Assembly: GCA_016708025.1 (NCBI GenBank)
Contig: JADJGQ010000001.1
Location: forward strand, 1,302,001 to 1,366,000
DNA length: 64,000 nucleotides
From: a bacterium
GTDB lineage: Bacteria > Zixibacteria > MSB-5A5 > GN15 > FEB-12
Direction: 5' to 3'
Shown: positions 7,530 through 16,140 of the stretch, piece after piece
Layout of the letters: every line of letters starts with the position of its first letter
Numbering within the stretch: the stretch's first letter is position 1
Notes under the pieces: generated by a model
Seen by the model: the letters and a program-made list of their open reading frames with translations, nothing else
What the model was told of the DNA's origin: nothing
Databases searched by the model: none
Program-made: the position numbers and the translations under genes

Positions 7530-10500
7530 ATGTTAAAGGATGCTGTGAAAATACAAAAAGAGGGTTCCACCGGCAAAGAAAAGAAGCGCCGGATGGTGAC
7601 CATCGACGGCAATACAGCGGCCGCCCACGTCGCTCACGCGACTAATGAAGTAATCGCGATCTATCCGATCACGCCGTCATCCAACATGGGTGAAATATGT
7701 GATGCGAAATCAGCGGCCAAGGAACGGAATATTTGGGGGTCGATTCCGACCGTTGTCGAAATGCAGTCCGAGGGCGGCGCTTCTGGTGCAGTCCATGGTG
7801 CACTCACCACCGGTGCGCTGACGACCACGTTCACGGCCTCGCAGGGTCTGTTGCTGATGATCCCGAACATGTTCAAGATCGCCGGCGAAATGACACCGAC
7901 GGTGTTCCATGTCTCTGCTCGCGCTATCGCCACTCAGGCACTCTCCATCTTTGGCGACCATTCCGACGTGATGGCGACGCGTTCCACCGGATTTGGACTG
8001 CTCGCATCCGGCTCGGTGCAGGAAGTCATGGATATGGCCTTGATCTCCCAGGCAGGCGCGCTGGCCAGCCGGGTACCGTTCATTCATTTCTTCGATGGTT
8101 TCCGGACCTCACACGAAGTTCAAAAGGTCGAAGAGGTGTCGTTTGAAGATATGCGGCAGATGATGGACGAAGAACTGATCGCCAAGCATCGCCGCCGCGC
8201 CCTCTCCCCTGACTTCCCGACCATCAAAGGAACCTCGCAGAACCCGGATGTCTATTTCCAGGGACGCGAGACGGTCAATAAGTATTACATAGCCGCTCCG
8301 AAGATCATCCAGGACGCTATGGATAAGTTTGCCGCAATAGCCGGACGCCAGTACAAGTTGTTTGATTATTTCGGTCACCCGCAGGCTGAGAAGGTGATCA
8401 TCATCATGGGAACCGGCGCCGAAGTGGTCCACGAGACAGTCGATCACCTGGTGGCCAAGGGCGAAAAAGTCGGCATGATCAAGGTCCGCTTGTATCGTCC
8501 ATTCTCGGTTGAGCATTTTGCGAAGTCGCTCCCCGCTTCGGTCAAGAAGATCGCGGTGATGGACCGGACAAAAGAGCCAGGCTCGGTTGGCGAACCGCTG
8601 TATACCGATGTTCAGTCGGCGATCAACGAGATGCTGGACCGTGGCATTGCCCAGTTCCACACACACCCGCACATCATTGGCGGACGGTACGGACTCGGAT
8701 CGAAAGAGTTTAATCCGCCGATGGTCAAAGCGATCCTTGATAACATGGACGCAAAGGAGCCCAAAAATCACTTCACCGTCGGTATCAAAGATGACGTGAC
8801 CTTTACGTCGCTTGATCCCGATCTCAGTTTTGATATCGAAGGTGATACATTTAGGGGTCTCTTCTTTGGATTGGGCGCAGATGGTACCGTTGGCGCCAAC
8901 AAGAACTCGATCAAGATCATTGGTGAGAATACAGACAACTGGGCGCAGGGTTACTTCGTGTATGACTCGAAGAAGGCCGGCGCCATCACCGTGTCGCACC
9001 TTCGTTTCGGCAAAGAGCCGATCCGGAAGCCTTACTTGATCAAAGAGGCACAGTTTGTCGCCTGCCACAACAGCAGCTTCCTCGAGAAGTATGAAATGGT
9101 CGAGAAGTTGCAGGAAAACGGTGTCTTCCTGCTGACCTCTATTTATGGGCCGAATGAAGTCTGGGACAAACTCCCTCGCGAAGTACAGGATGCGATCATC
9201 GCAAAGAAGGCGAAATTCTACGTGATCGATGCTATCGCCATTGCCAAAAAGCTTGGATTGGGCGCCCGCATTAATATGATCATGCAGACGGCATTCTTTG
9301 TCATCTCCGGTGTGCTGCCACGCGATAAGGCGATCGAAGCGATCAAGAAAGCGATCGTGAAGACTTATGGCAGTAAGGGTGACAAGGTCGTGAACATGAA
9401 CTTCGCCGCGGTAGATGCCGCGATCGAAGGTATTCATGAAGTGAAATATCCGGCCAAGGCAACCAGCACGGTCGTCCGCCCGCCTGTTGTGCCGGCTTTC
9501 GCGCCCGAATTCGTGCAGACTGTGACAGCCGAGATCATTGCCGGTCGCGGCGATGACCTACCGGTCTCTGCTTTCCCGGATGACGGAACCTACCCGACCG
9601 GAACAACGCAATACGAGAAGCGCAATATCGCGGTCGATATTCCGGTTTGGGAGACTGACCTCTGTATCCAGTGCAACATCTGCGCCCTGGTTTGCCCGCA
9701 TGCGGCGATCCGCCCGAAAGTCTTTGATGCCAGCTTCATCGAAAAAGCGCCAAAGGACTTCAAATATGCCAAAGCGATGACCAAGCAGTTTGAGGGGATG
9801 TATTACTCGCTGCAGGTCGCGCCGGAAGATTGCACCGGTTGTGTTGTTTGCGTGAATGCCTGTCCGGCGGTAAAGAAAAACGCCGACGGCACCAAGTCGG
9901 AATTCAAAGCGATCAATATGGCTGTTCAGGCTCCTATCCGCGAGCAGGAGGCCAAAAATTGGGACTTCTTCCTCAATGTCCTGCCGGATACTGATCCGAA
10001 GCTGTACAATCTCGAAACTCCCAAGGGCTCGCAGTTTGTGAAGCCGCTCTTTGAGTTCTCTGGAGCATGCGCCGGCTGCGGCGAGACTCCGTATGTTAAG
10101 TTGATGAGCCAGTTGTACGGCGATCGCGCACTCTGCGCCAACGCCACTGGCTGTTCATCGATCTACGGCGGCAATCTCCCGACCACGCCGTACTGCCAGC
10201 GGGCCGATGGTCGTGGCCCTGCCTGGTCGAACTCTCTGTTTGAGGATAATGCCGAGTTTGGATTTGGAATGCGTCTCACGGCTGACAAGCTGAAAGAGTA
10301 TGCGTTTGAATTGGTCAAAGAGCTAGTGCCGACCATGTACGATGAGTTGCATGGCGCTGATCAGTCGAACCAGGAAGGGATCGAGTTGCAACGCGCCCGC
10401 GTTCAGAAGCTGCTCAAGGCTCTTGAGACCATGAATGGCTCTGAGAAGATCATCGCTCTGAAGAACGTTGCCAACTTCCTGGTCAATAAATCGGTCTGGG

Positions 10501-11150
10501 TGATCGGTGGAGATGGCTGGGCGTATGATATCGGATTTGGCGGACTGGATCACGTACTGGCATCGGGACTGAATGTCAACGTGCTGGTACTCGATACCGA
10601 GGTCTACTCCAATACCGGTGGTCAGATGTCGAAAGCGACTCCGCGTGGTTCCACAGCGCAGTTCGCGGCGGCCGGTAAGGCAACGCCCAAGAAAGACCTT
10701 GGGATGATGATGATGTCGTATGGTAACGTCTATGTCGCTCAGGTGGCAATTGGCGCGAGCCATAACCAGGCAGTGAAAGCGTTTGTTGAGGCTGAGAAGT
10801 ACAACGGACCGTCACTGATCATTGCCTACGGTCATTGCATCGCCCACGGAATCGACATGGCCCAGGGAATGGGGCATGAAGATCTCGCCGTGAAGTCGGG
10901 CCACTGGATGCTGTATCGCTACAATCCGGATCTGCTCCATCAGGGGAAGAATCCGCTGCAGTTGGACAGCAAGGAACCCACTATACCGTTTGAGCAGTAC
11001 GCGTACGCGGAAAACCGCTGGCGGACGCTCATCGGCAAAGACCCGGAACGGGCCAAATGGTTGTTGCAGGCTGGCCAGATGGACTGCCAGCGCCGCTGGA
11101 ACCTGTATAAGCAGTTGTCCGGCATGGACTACAGTACGGTCAAAGACTGA
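7530..11150 (+). CDS. nifJ: Pyruvate:ferredoxin (flavodoxin) oxidoreductase, single-chain
   Basis: This 1206-residue homodimeric enzyme reversibly converts pyruvate and CoA to acetyl-CoA and CO2, reducing ferredoxin. All domains are fused in the usual order: N-terminal pyrimidine-binding domain with YPITPSSNMGE, the CoA-binding domain III (DRTKEPGSVGEPLYTDV), the central gamma-like domain, a two-cluster ferredoxin domain (CIQCNICALVCPHAA and CTGCVVCVNACPA), the CAGCGETPYVKL motif for the proximal cluster and the C-terminal TPP site GGDGWAYDIGFGGLDH with VYSNTGGQMSKATPRG. The start ATG at 7530 has GCAGGAG seven bases upstream. It indicates oxygen-independent pyruvate metabolism. It apparently shares a transcript with dcd. 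Confidence 0.97.
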   Translation: MLKDAVKIQKEGSTGKEKKRRMVTIDGNTAAAHVAHATNEVIAIYPITPSSNMGEICDAKSAAKERNIWGSIPTVVEMQSEGGASGAVHGALTTGALTTTFTASQGLLLMIPNMFKIAGEMTPTVFHVSARAIATQALSIFGDHSDVMATRSTGFGLLASGSVQEVMDMALISQAGALASRVPFIHFFDGFRTSHEVQKVEEVSFEDMRQMMDEELIAKHRRRALSPDFPTIKGTSQNPDVYFQGRETVNKYYIAAPKIIQDAMDKFAAIAGRQYKLFDYFGHPQAEKVIIIMGTGAEVVHETVDHLVAKGEKVGMIKVRLYRPFSVEHFAKSLPASVKKIAVMDRTKEPGSVGEPLYTDVQSAINEMLDRGIAQFHTHPHIIGGRYGLGSKEFNPPMVKAILDNMDAKEPKNHFTVGIKDDVTFTSLDPDLSFDIEGDTFRGLFFGLGADGTVGANKNSIKIIGENTDNWAQGYFVYDSKKAGAITVSHLRFGKEPIRKPYLIKEAQFVACHNSSFLEKYEMVEKLQENGVFLLTSIYGPNEVWDKLPREVQDAIIAKKAKFYVIDAIAIAKKLGLGARINMIMQTAFFVISGVLPRDKAIEAIKKAIVKTYGSKGDKVVNMNFAAVDAAIEGIHEVKYPAKATSTVVRPPVVPAFAPEFVQTVTAEIIAGRGDDLPVSAFPDDGTYPTGTTQYEKRNIAVDIPVWETDLCIQCNICALVCPHAAIRPKVFDASFIEKAPKDFKYAKAMTKQFEGMYYSLQVAPEDCTGCVVCVNACPAVKKNADGTKSEFKAINMAVQAPIREQEAKNWDFFLNVLPDTDPKLYNLETPKGSQFVKPLFEFSGACAGCGETPYVKLMSQLYGDRALCANATGCSSIYGGNLPTTPYCQRADGRGPAWSNSLFEDNAEFGFGMRLTADKLKEYAFELVKELVPTMYDELHGADQSNQEGIELQRARVQKLLKALETMNGSEKIIALKNVANFLVNKSVWVIGGDGWAYDIGFGGLDHVLASGLNVNVLVLDTEVYSNTGGQMSKATPRGSTAQFAAAGKATPKKDLGMMMMSYGNVYVAQVAIGASHNQAVKAFVEAEKYNGPSLIIAYGHCIAHGIDMAQGMGHEDLAVKSGHWMLYRYNPDLLHQGKNPLQLDSKEPTIPFEQYAYAENRWRTLIGKDPERAKWLLQAGQMDCQRRWNLYKQLSGMDYSTVKD

Positions 11151-11173
11151 GCTGAAAGTATATTGACGTCTTT

Positions 11174-11202
11174 AAAGGCGGGTCCCCGGACCCGCCTTTT
11201 CT
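11174..11202 (+). terminator. Rho-independent terminator after the dcd-nifJ unit
   Basis: A perfect 12-bp stem (AAAGGCGGGTCC pairing with GGACCCGCCTTT, loop CC) ends in TTTTCTC, 24 bases after the oxidoreductase stop codon. Confidence 0.88.
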
Positions 11203-11299
11203 CATGGGAGCGAACCGCTTGGGATGGTCAAGATTTGTCCTGATTCTTCCGATATTCCAGTTAACGACTATCAGGAACAGTTCGATACCCGGAGGAAAA

Positions 11300-12157
11300 A
11301 TGCGTGTTCGTCTTGCTCTAGCATTGGCGGGAGTCGCCATCATCGCGTCATCCGCGATCTCAGCCCCGACTCCGAAAGAACAGGAATTGGTCAATCAATT
11401 CCTGAAAAAGACCGAGAAAAAGCATCGCCCGAAAAAGCTCGGCTGGGTTTCGGCAAACTTCACCGTGAACCGCATCAACCGGTTTAACGAGTACAATTCC
11501 TTCACCAACCATGTCAATAGCAGTCTGTCCGGCGGGAAATTCTCGACTCTGGATAACGCGTTGGCGGCCGGTCTCGAAGTCGGCGTAGGCATGAATCGCA
11601 AGCTGTCGTGGCTATTTGGCGGTGAATACTGGCTGAAGACCGGCGATCAGTTGTCCGGTTCGATCACGTATGCCCCACCGTCGGGTGGTGGTCCGGTTGA
11701 GTTGACCGATCCGCAGTCGGAGATCAAGGTGTATGGCGCTTATACAGGCGTCAGCTACAGCATCTGGAATCCGCGCTCGGCCGGCGATGTGTTGAATGGC
11801 GGCTCGGCTTGGATAACCGGAAATGTCGGCTATTATCAGGTAAATTGGGATCTTTTCCCCCAATATGAGAATTTGAACCTCTCTACTGCTACCCCCGATG
11901 GTGCCAATACGACATTTAAGGGGAACGCGCCGGGATTCAGTATCGGTGGCGGAGTTGACTATCCGGTCGGTTTTGGCGGTCTGACATTTGCGGCTGAAGC
12001 GAACTATTTACACCTGAACTTTAGCAATGTCGCTTGGTATAACTCTGCAGACCAGGAAGTGGTCGCCACCTACAACGAAAGTCCGGATAGCCGGGTTGAC
12101 CTGAAGATGTCAGGTGTCCGAGCCCGGTTTGCGCTGAAAAAGTACTTTGGCTGGTAA
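11300..12157 (+). CDS. Outer-membrane beta-barrel protein (unassigned family)
   Basis: This 285-residue exported protein has a clean signal peptide (MRVRLALALAGVAIIASSAI, cleavage near SSAISA). The mature part has alternating aromatic/polar strands ending in a C-terminal aromatic (KKYFGW), as in small outer-membrane barrels of the OmpW/OmpA-like type. I chose the ATG at 11300 because GGAGGA lies five bases upstream. A reading from 11204 adds residues inconsistent with a signal sequence. It sits alone between a terminator and the PD40 protein. It could be a porin-like or structural protein, and no functional motif is visible. Confidence 0.75.
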   Translation: MRVRLALALAGVAIIASSAISAPTPKEQELVNQFLKKTEKKHRPKKLGWVSANFTVNRINRFNEYNSFTNHVNSSLSGGKFSTLDNALAAGLEVGVGMNRKLSWLFGGEYWLKTGDQLSGSITYAPPSGGGPVELTDPQSEIKVYGAYTGVSYSIWNPRSAGDVLNGGSAWITGNVGYYQVNWDLFPQYENLNLSTATPDGANTTFKGNAPGFSIGGGVDYPVGFGGLTFAAEANYLHLNFSNVAWYNSADQEVVATYNESPDSRVDLKMSGVRARFALKKYFGW

Positions 12158-12244
12158 GCCGGTTTCTCCCGGCACCTTGACAGGTGGCGATTCATCCCTA
12201 TCTTGACGCCAGCGAAACTGTCAGAAACACTGGAGATAGAGAGT

Positions 12245-13285
12245 TTGAAACGACATCTGTGTACGCTTACTGCCGCCGTCCTGGTGATGCTCCTGAGCAG
12301 TCTTGGTGACGGCGGCTCTTCTTTTGCCCAATCAAAGCTCCCGGCCGCTCAGGCCGGAACCATCCCTGCCCGTCCTTCCGGACGGATCGCGTTCATCCGA
12401 GATGGCGACATCTGGGTGATGGATGCTGATGGCCAGCGCCAGCAGCGGGTTGCTGAAGTCAAAAATGCCGATGGCCGGATATCCTGGGCGCCGGACGGCA
12501 AACGAATCGCCTATACCCGTTCGGGAAAGATCCAATTCCAGGAGCCGGATAATTCCGGCGGCGTTAAGAAGCTGTACGATGTATTCGTCTGCTTTCTCGA
12601 CTCTGCGGCGGTCGGCAACACCTTGTGGTGGCGCCGCCTGACGATGGATGTCGGGGGACGTGATCCGGAATGGAGCCCCGATGGGCAGTCGATCATGTTT
12701 GTGCGGGATATGAATGCCAATATCGTGAATGCCGAGTCGCCGAATTATCAAGTTTGCCTTATGGATGACGACGGTGGCGGACAGAGCATCCTGCGCAAAG
12801 ACTGGCAGAACATGAAGGAGTACTTCATGAATCCTACTGTCAGCCCGACCGGAGATGTGGCGTTTGTACACATGTATGAAAACAAGCCGCAAGGACTCGC
12901 CGTACTGAATAAGGCGAACTTCATGGTTAGTCTCGAGTCCGTCAAGTTGCAGACCAAAAAGATGCTCAACTGTATTGCTCCAGCCTGGTCCCCGGACGGG
13001 AAATGGCTCGCTTATGTGCGGAATGATCTGCAGAAGTCTGGTATTTTCATTACGACTCCGGACCTGAAGTCGACGTTCGAAGTCTTCACGCCACCGGCCA
13101 ATGCGGCGATGCGTCCGATCGCACCGTCGTGGTCGCCCGATGGCAAATGGTTGACCTTCTCGACTCATGATGGTTCGATCTACATCTGCGATATCACAGG
13201 TAGCAATCTGAAGCGGTTGACCGGCCCCGGTACCGATTGGGCTCCGGCCTGGTCGAAGGGGACTTCGACGTCAGCTTCGAAGTAG
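12245..13285 (+). CDS. Secreted PD40/TolB-like beta-propeller protein
   Basis: This 346-residue exported protein is built of WD40-like PD40 blades. The recurring motif is W-[AS]-P-D-G-K: ISWAPDGKRIAYTRSG, PEWSPDGQSIMFVRD, PAWSPDGKWLAYVRND, PSWSPDGKWLTFSTHDGS, plus a final PAWSKG. A TTG at 12245 is the likely start because GGAG lies nine bases upstream. It gives the signal peptide KRHLCTLTAAVLVMLLSSLG, whereas the upstream ATG at 12203 has no ribosome site. Such propellers resemble the C-terminal domain of TolB, but the TolB N-terminal domain and Pal are absent, so a protein- or ligand-binding role in the periplasm is all that can be said. Confidence 0.8.
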   Translation: MKRHLCTLTAAVLVMLLSSLGDGGSSFAQSKLPAAQAGTIPARPSGRIAFIRDGDIWVMDADGQRQQRVAEVKNADGRISWAPDGKRIAYTRSGKIQFQEPDNSGGVKKLYDVFVCFLDSAAVGNTLWWRRLTMDVGGRDPEWSPDGQSIMFVRDMNANIVNAESPNYQVCLMDDDGGGQSILRKDWQNMKEYFMNPTVSPTGDVAFVHMYENKPQGLAVLNKANFMVSLESVKLQTKKMLNCIAPAWSPDGKWLAYVRNDLQKSGIFITTPDLKSTFEVFTPPANAAMRPIAPSWSPDGKWLTFSTHDGSIYICDITGSNLKRLTGPGTDWAPAWSKGTSTSASK

Positions 13286-13310
13286 TCAGTCTGACTATCA
13301 TATAAATGCA

Positions 13311-13342
13311 AGAGGCCGGATCGATCGATCCGGCCTCTTTTC
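13311..13342 (+). terminator. Terminator between convergent PD40 and pepA genes
   Basis: A 28-base perfect palindrome (AGAGGCCGGATCGA and its reverse complement, 13311-13338) ends in TTTT on the plus strand. It lies between two convergent genes, and AAAA on the other side may let it work weakly in both directions. Confidence 0.85.
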
Positions 13343-13360
13343 GTTCAGGAGTTGTATAAG

Positions 13361-14860
13361 CTACTTCTTGGGTCGTCGCCAATTCATCAGCATGTGCGTC
13401 AGCAGGCGGACTCCAAATCCGGTGGCCCCTTTCGGCTGATAGGGGCGTCCCTTCGGCTCATAGTCGCAGTAAGCTATGTCTATATGTGCCCATGGCCAAT
13501 TGCCAACAAAGTTCTCGAGAAACGCCGTCGCCGTCATAGTACCGGCGGGTCGTCCACCTGTGTTAATCAGGTCGGTCAGCGAGCCCTTCATCGCGTCGCG
13601 GAACTCATCCCAGATCGGCATACGCCAGGTTTTCTCAGAAGTGGCATGGGACGACTCGGCCAATTGAGCCATCAAGTCGTCGTTGTTTCCAAGCACGGGT
13701 GCTCCGGCGTACCCAAGCACAAAAAGCGCCGCGCCGGTCAGGGTAGCGATATCAATCACTGCCTGCGGGTCGAATTGATTGGCGTAGTCAAGTGCGTCGG
13801 CCAGGATCAGTCTCCCCTCCGCATCGGTATTGAGAATCTCAACCGTCAACCCTTTGCGCGAGACGAGGACATCGCCAGGCTTCGTGGCGGTACCTGACGG
13901 GAGGTTTTCGGTCAGTGGAGTTAGAGTGACGAGATTCACGGGGAGTTTAAGACGAGCTGCGGTAATGATGGTTGCCAGCATCGTGGCAGAACCGTGCATA
14001 TCCCCTTTCATCTCGTGCATGTTTTCGGCAGGCTTGATCGAGATACCGCCGGCATCAAAGGTGACACCCTTCCCTACCAGAACGATCGGCTTCTGGCCAT
14101 CGCGACGTCCGTTGTACTTGAGGATAACAAAGCGTGGTGGTTCTGCGGATCCACGCGAGACGCCGAGCAAGCAGCCCATCCGTTCACGTTCGATCGCCTT
14201 CTCATCGAGAACACGGCATTGGACACCGTACTTGCGGGCGAGTTCCTGCATCTTTTTCGCATATATCCGTGGAGTAAGATAATTGGCTGGAGTATAGGTC
14301 AGACGACGAGCCAGATTCTGTCCCTCTGCGATCACCTGTGCTCGTTTGATCGCCTGCTGAAGAGTGGGAATATCTCGCTTGTTGCTCACTGCGAGGTTCA
14401 GTTCGACAATTTTGCGGTTATCCTTTCGGGCGTCGCCGGAACGGAATTCGGTCATCATCCATGAGCCCAGCAGGTACCCCTCGAGCGAGGCCTGATAGAA
14501 ATCGTCATTGGTAAAGTCATCAAAATAGACGACAACTTTACGGCTGTTGCTGAGTGTTTTGGATCGGGAGACACTGCCGATTGCAGAGCGGAAACTGTCG
14601 GCCGTGATTGCCGATTCTTCACCAAGCCCAACTAGCAACACTCGTTTGGCTTTGAAGCCAGCAGGGTTGAAAATGGCCGCAGATTCGCCCGGTTTTCCAC
14701 TAAATTCGCCGTAGGTCAACAGCGAACTGACTGCGCCTTTGGACGCAGAGTCGAGCTGTTTCAGGAGAGATCCTTTGACGCTGGTGTAGGCGGCGACGGG
14801 AACTATAACACAGTCGGCGGACATATCCTGAATCCGACCGGATAAGGCACGTGATTGCAT
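13361..14860 (-). CDS. pepA: Leucyl aminopeptidase, M17 family
   Basis: This 499-residue cytoplasmic metalloexopeptidase removes N-terminal residues from peptides. The C-terminal catalytic domain holds the two-metal site: IVLVGKGVTFDAGGISIKPA, the MKGDMHGSATML block and NTDAEGRLILADAL, the M17 signature. The N-terminal macro-like domain covers about residues 1-170. The ATG at 14860 is preceded by GAAGAGGAG, and a reading from 14926 would overlap the end of aroC. It is the last gene of the apparent miaB-aroC operon, 49 bases after aroC. Some PepA proteins also bind DNA, but nothing here supports or excludes that. Confidence 0.95.
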   Translation of the reverse strand: MQSRALSGRIQDMSADCVIVPVAAYTSVKGSLLKQLDSASKGAVSSLLTYGEFSGKPGESAAIFNPAGFKAKRVLLVGLGEESAITADSFRSAIGSVSRSKTLSNSRKVVVYFDDFTNDDFYQASLEGYLLGSWMMTEFRSGDARKDNRKIVELNLAVSNKRDIPTLQQAIKRAQVIAEGQNLARRLTYTPANYLTPRIYAKKMQELARKYGVQCRVLDEKAIERERMGCLLGVSRGSAEPPRFVILKYNGRRDGQKPIVLVGKGVTFDAGGISIKPAENMHEMKGDMHGSATMLATIITAARLKLPVNLVTLTPLTENLPSGTATKPGDVLVSRKGLTVEILNTDAEGRLILADALDYANQFDPQAVIDIATLTGAALFVLGYAGAPVLGNNDDLMAQLAESSHATSEKTWRMPIWDEFRDAMKGSLTDLINTGGRPAGTMTATAFLENFVGNWPWAHIDIAYCDYEPKGRPYQPKGATGFGVRLLTHMLMNWRRPKK

Positions 14861-14909
14861 GAGAACTCCTCTTCTCTTTATCAGATCTGATGAGGGAATT
14901 AAACGAGAA

Positions 14910-16109
14910 TTAATACGAGGAGTCAAGAAAGGCGCGATAATTGCGCGAGGTTTCTTCGATATTATCTGAACCGAACTTGGTCAGGAATGCGTCGGCGAGG
15001 ACGAGCGCCAGAGCCGCCTCGCAGACCACTGCCAAAGCCGGGACGACGCAATTGTCGGTCCGTTCGACCAAGGCCTTGGCTGGCTTTTTGGTTTTGACAT
15101 CAACAGAATCGAGCGGCTGGTTCAATGTGGAGATCGGCTTGTTGGCCACTCGGATGACCAGGTCTTCGCCGTTGGTAATGCCGGCCTCGAGTCCACCGGC
15201 ATTATTTGTCTTGCGGTAGAAATGCTTGCGCGTTGCGTACCCTTTTGGGTCGTAGTAGATCTGGTCGTGCACTTTGGAACCACGCAATTCGGCTGACTTA
15301 AATCCCTGGCCGATCTCGATCCCCTTAACCGAATGGACGGACATCAAGGCAGATGCGATACGGCCGTCGAGCCGCTGATCCCACTGCGAGAAACCACCGA
15401 GTCCGACAGGGAGACCGCGGACTATCAGTTCGACAATCCCGCCAAGCGAATCGCGTTTTTTTTTCGCTTGCCGAATGGCTTCGATCATCTGCTTTTCGGT
15501 CGCTTTATGGAGGCAGCGCACTTCCGAGTTTTCAGTGATATCCTGTACTTTGGTCAGATCGGACAGATCTACCTTCTTAGTCATGGCAACTTCGCCGATC
15601 CTGACTACGTGTGACGCAAACTGCACGTCAAAGTACTCGAGCAATTGCCGCGCCAGCGAGCCGACTGCTACGCGTGCTGCGGTTTCACGAGCGGAGGCGC
15701 GTTCAAGCACATTGCGCAGATCATGATGGTTCCACTTGATCCCCCCCGGAAGATCGGCATGGCCGGGACGAGGCGTGGTGGTATCGTAGGCCAGACGTTG
15801 TTTGCGGAGATCCAGTTTTGGTGGGATCGGATCGAACGGGTGCATTATCTCCGTCCAATTCTCCCAGTCCTTGTTGCGAATAACCAGTGAGATCGGCGAG
15901 CCAAGTGTCAGTCCGTGGCGGATGCCCGAGACAAACTCAGCGCGATCCTGTTCGATCTTCATGCGCCCGCCGCGGCCATACCCCTTCTGACGGCGAGCCA
16001 TCTGGAAGGCGATCCGTTCAGGATCGATCGGCAGACCTGCCGGGAGTCCATCGAGAATGGCAGTGAGCTGGGGACCGTGCGATTCGCCGGCTGTCAGGTA
16101 ACGCAACAT
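14910..16109 (-). CDS. aroC: Chorismate synthase
   Basis: This 399-residue flavoenzyme converts 5-enolpyruvylshikimate-3-phosphate to chorismate, the last shared step of aromatic biosynthesis. Conserved blocks are GESHGPQLTAILDGLPAG at the N-terminus, RPGHADLPGGIKWNHHDLRN, SARETAARVAVGSLARQLL and, near the end, ERTDNCVVPALAVVCEAALA. The length is typical of the longer bacterial form. It starts 31 bases after the HDOD gene and lies among genes with no metabolic link to it. No other shikimate gene is in the window. Confidence 0.96.
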   Translation of the reverse strand: MLRYLTAGESHGPQLTAILDGLPAGLPIDPERIAFQMARRQKGYGRGGRMKIEQDRAEFVSGIRHGLTLGSPISLVIRNKDWENWTEIMHPFDPIPPKLDLRKQRLAYDTTTPRPGHADLPGGIKWNHHDLRNVLERASARETAARVAVGSLARQLLEYFDVQFASHVVRIGEVAMTKKVDLSDLTKVQDITENSEVRCLHKATEKQMIEAIRQAKKKRDSLGGIVELIVRGLPVGLGGFSQWDQRLDGRIASALMSVHSVKGIEIGQGFKSAELRGSKVHDQIYYDPKGYATRKHFYRKTNNAGGLEAGITNGEDLVIRVANKPISTLNQPLDSVDVKTKKPAKALVERTDNCVVPALAVVCEAALALVLADAFLTKFGSDNIEETSRNYRAFLDSSY

Positions 16110-16140
16110 GGATAGAATCTATGCTCTGGCAATGGAAAGG

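Noticed and set aside
8109..9437. 442-codon open frame on the minus strand inside nifJ
   Set aside because: It lies wholly antisense to a strongly conserved oxidoreductase, has no recognisable domain and reads as a codon-bias shadow.
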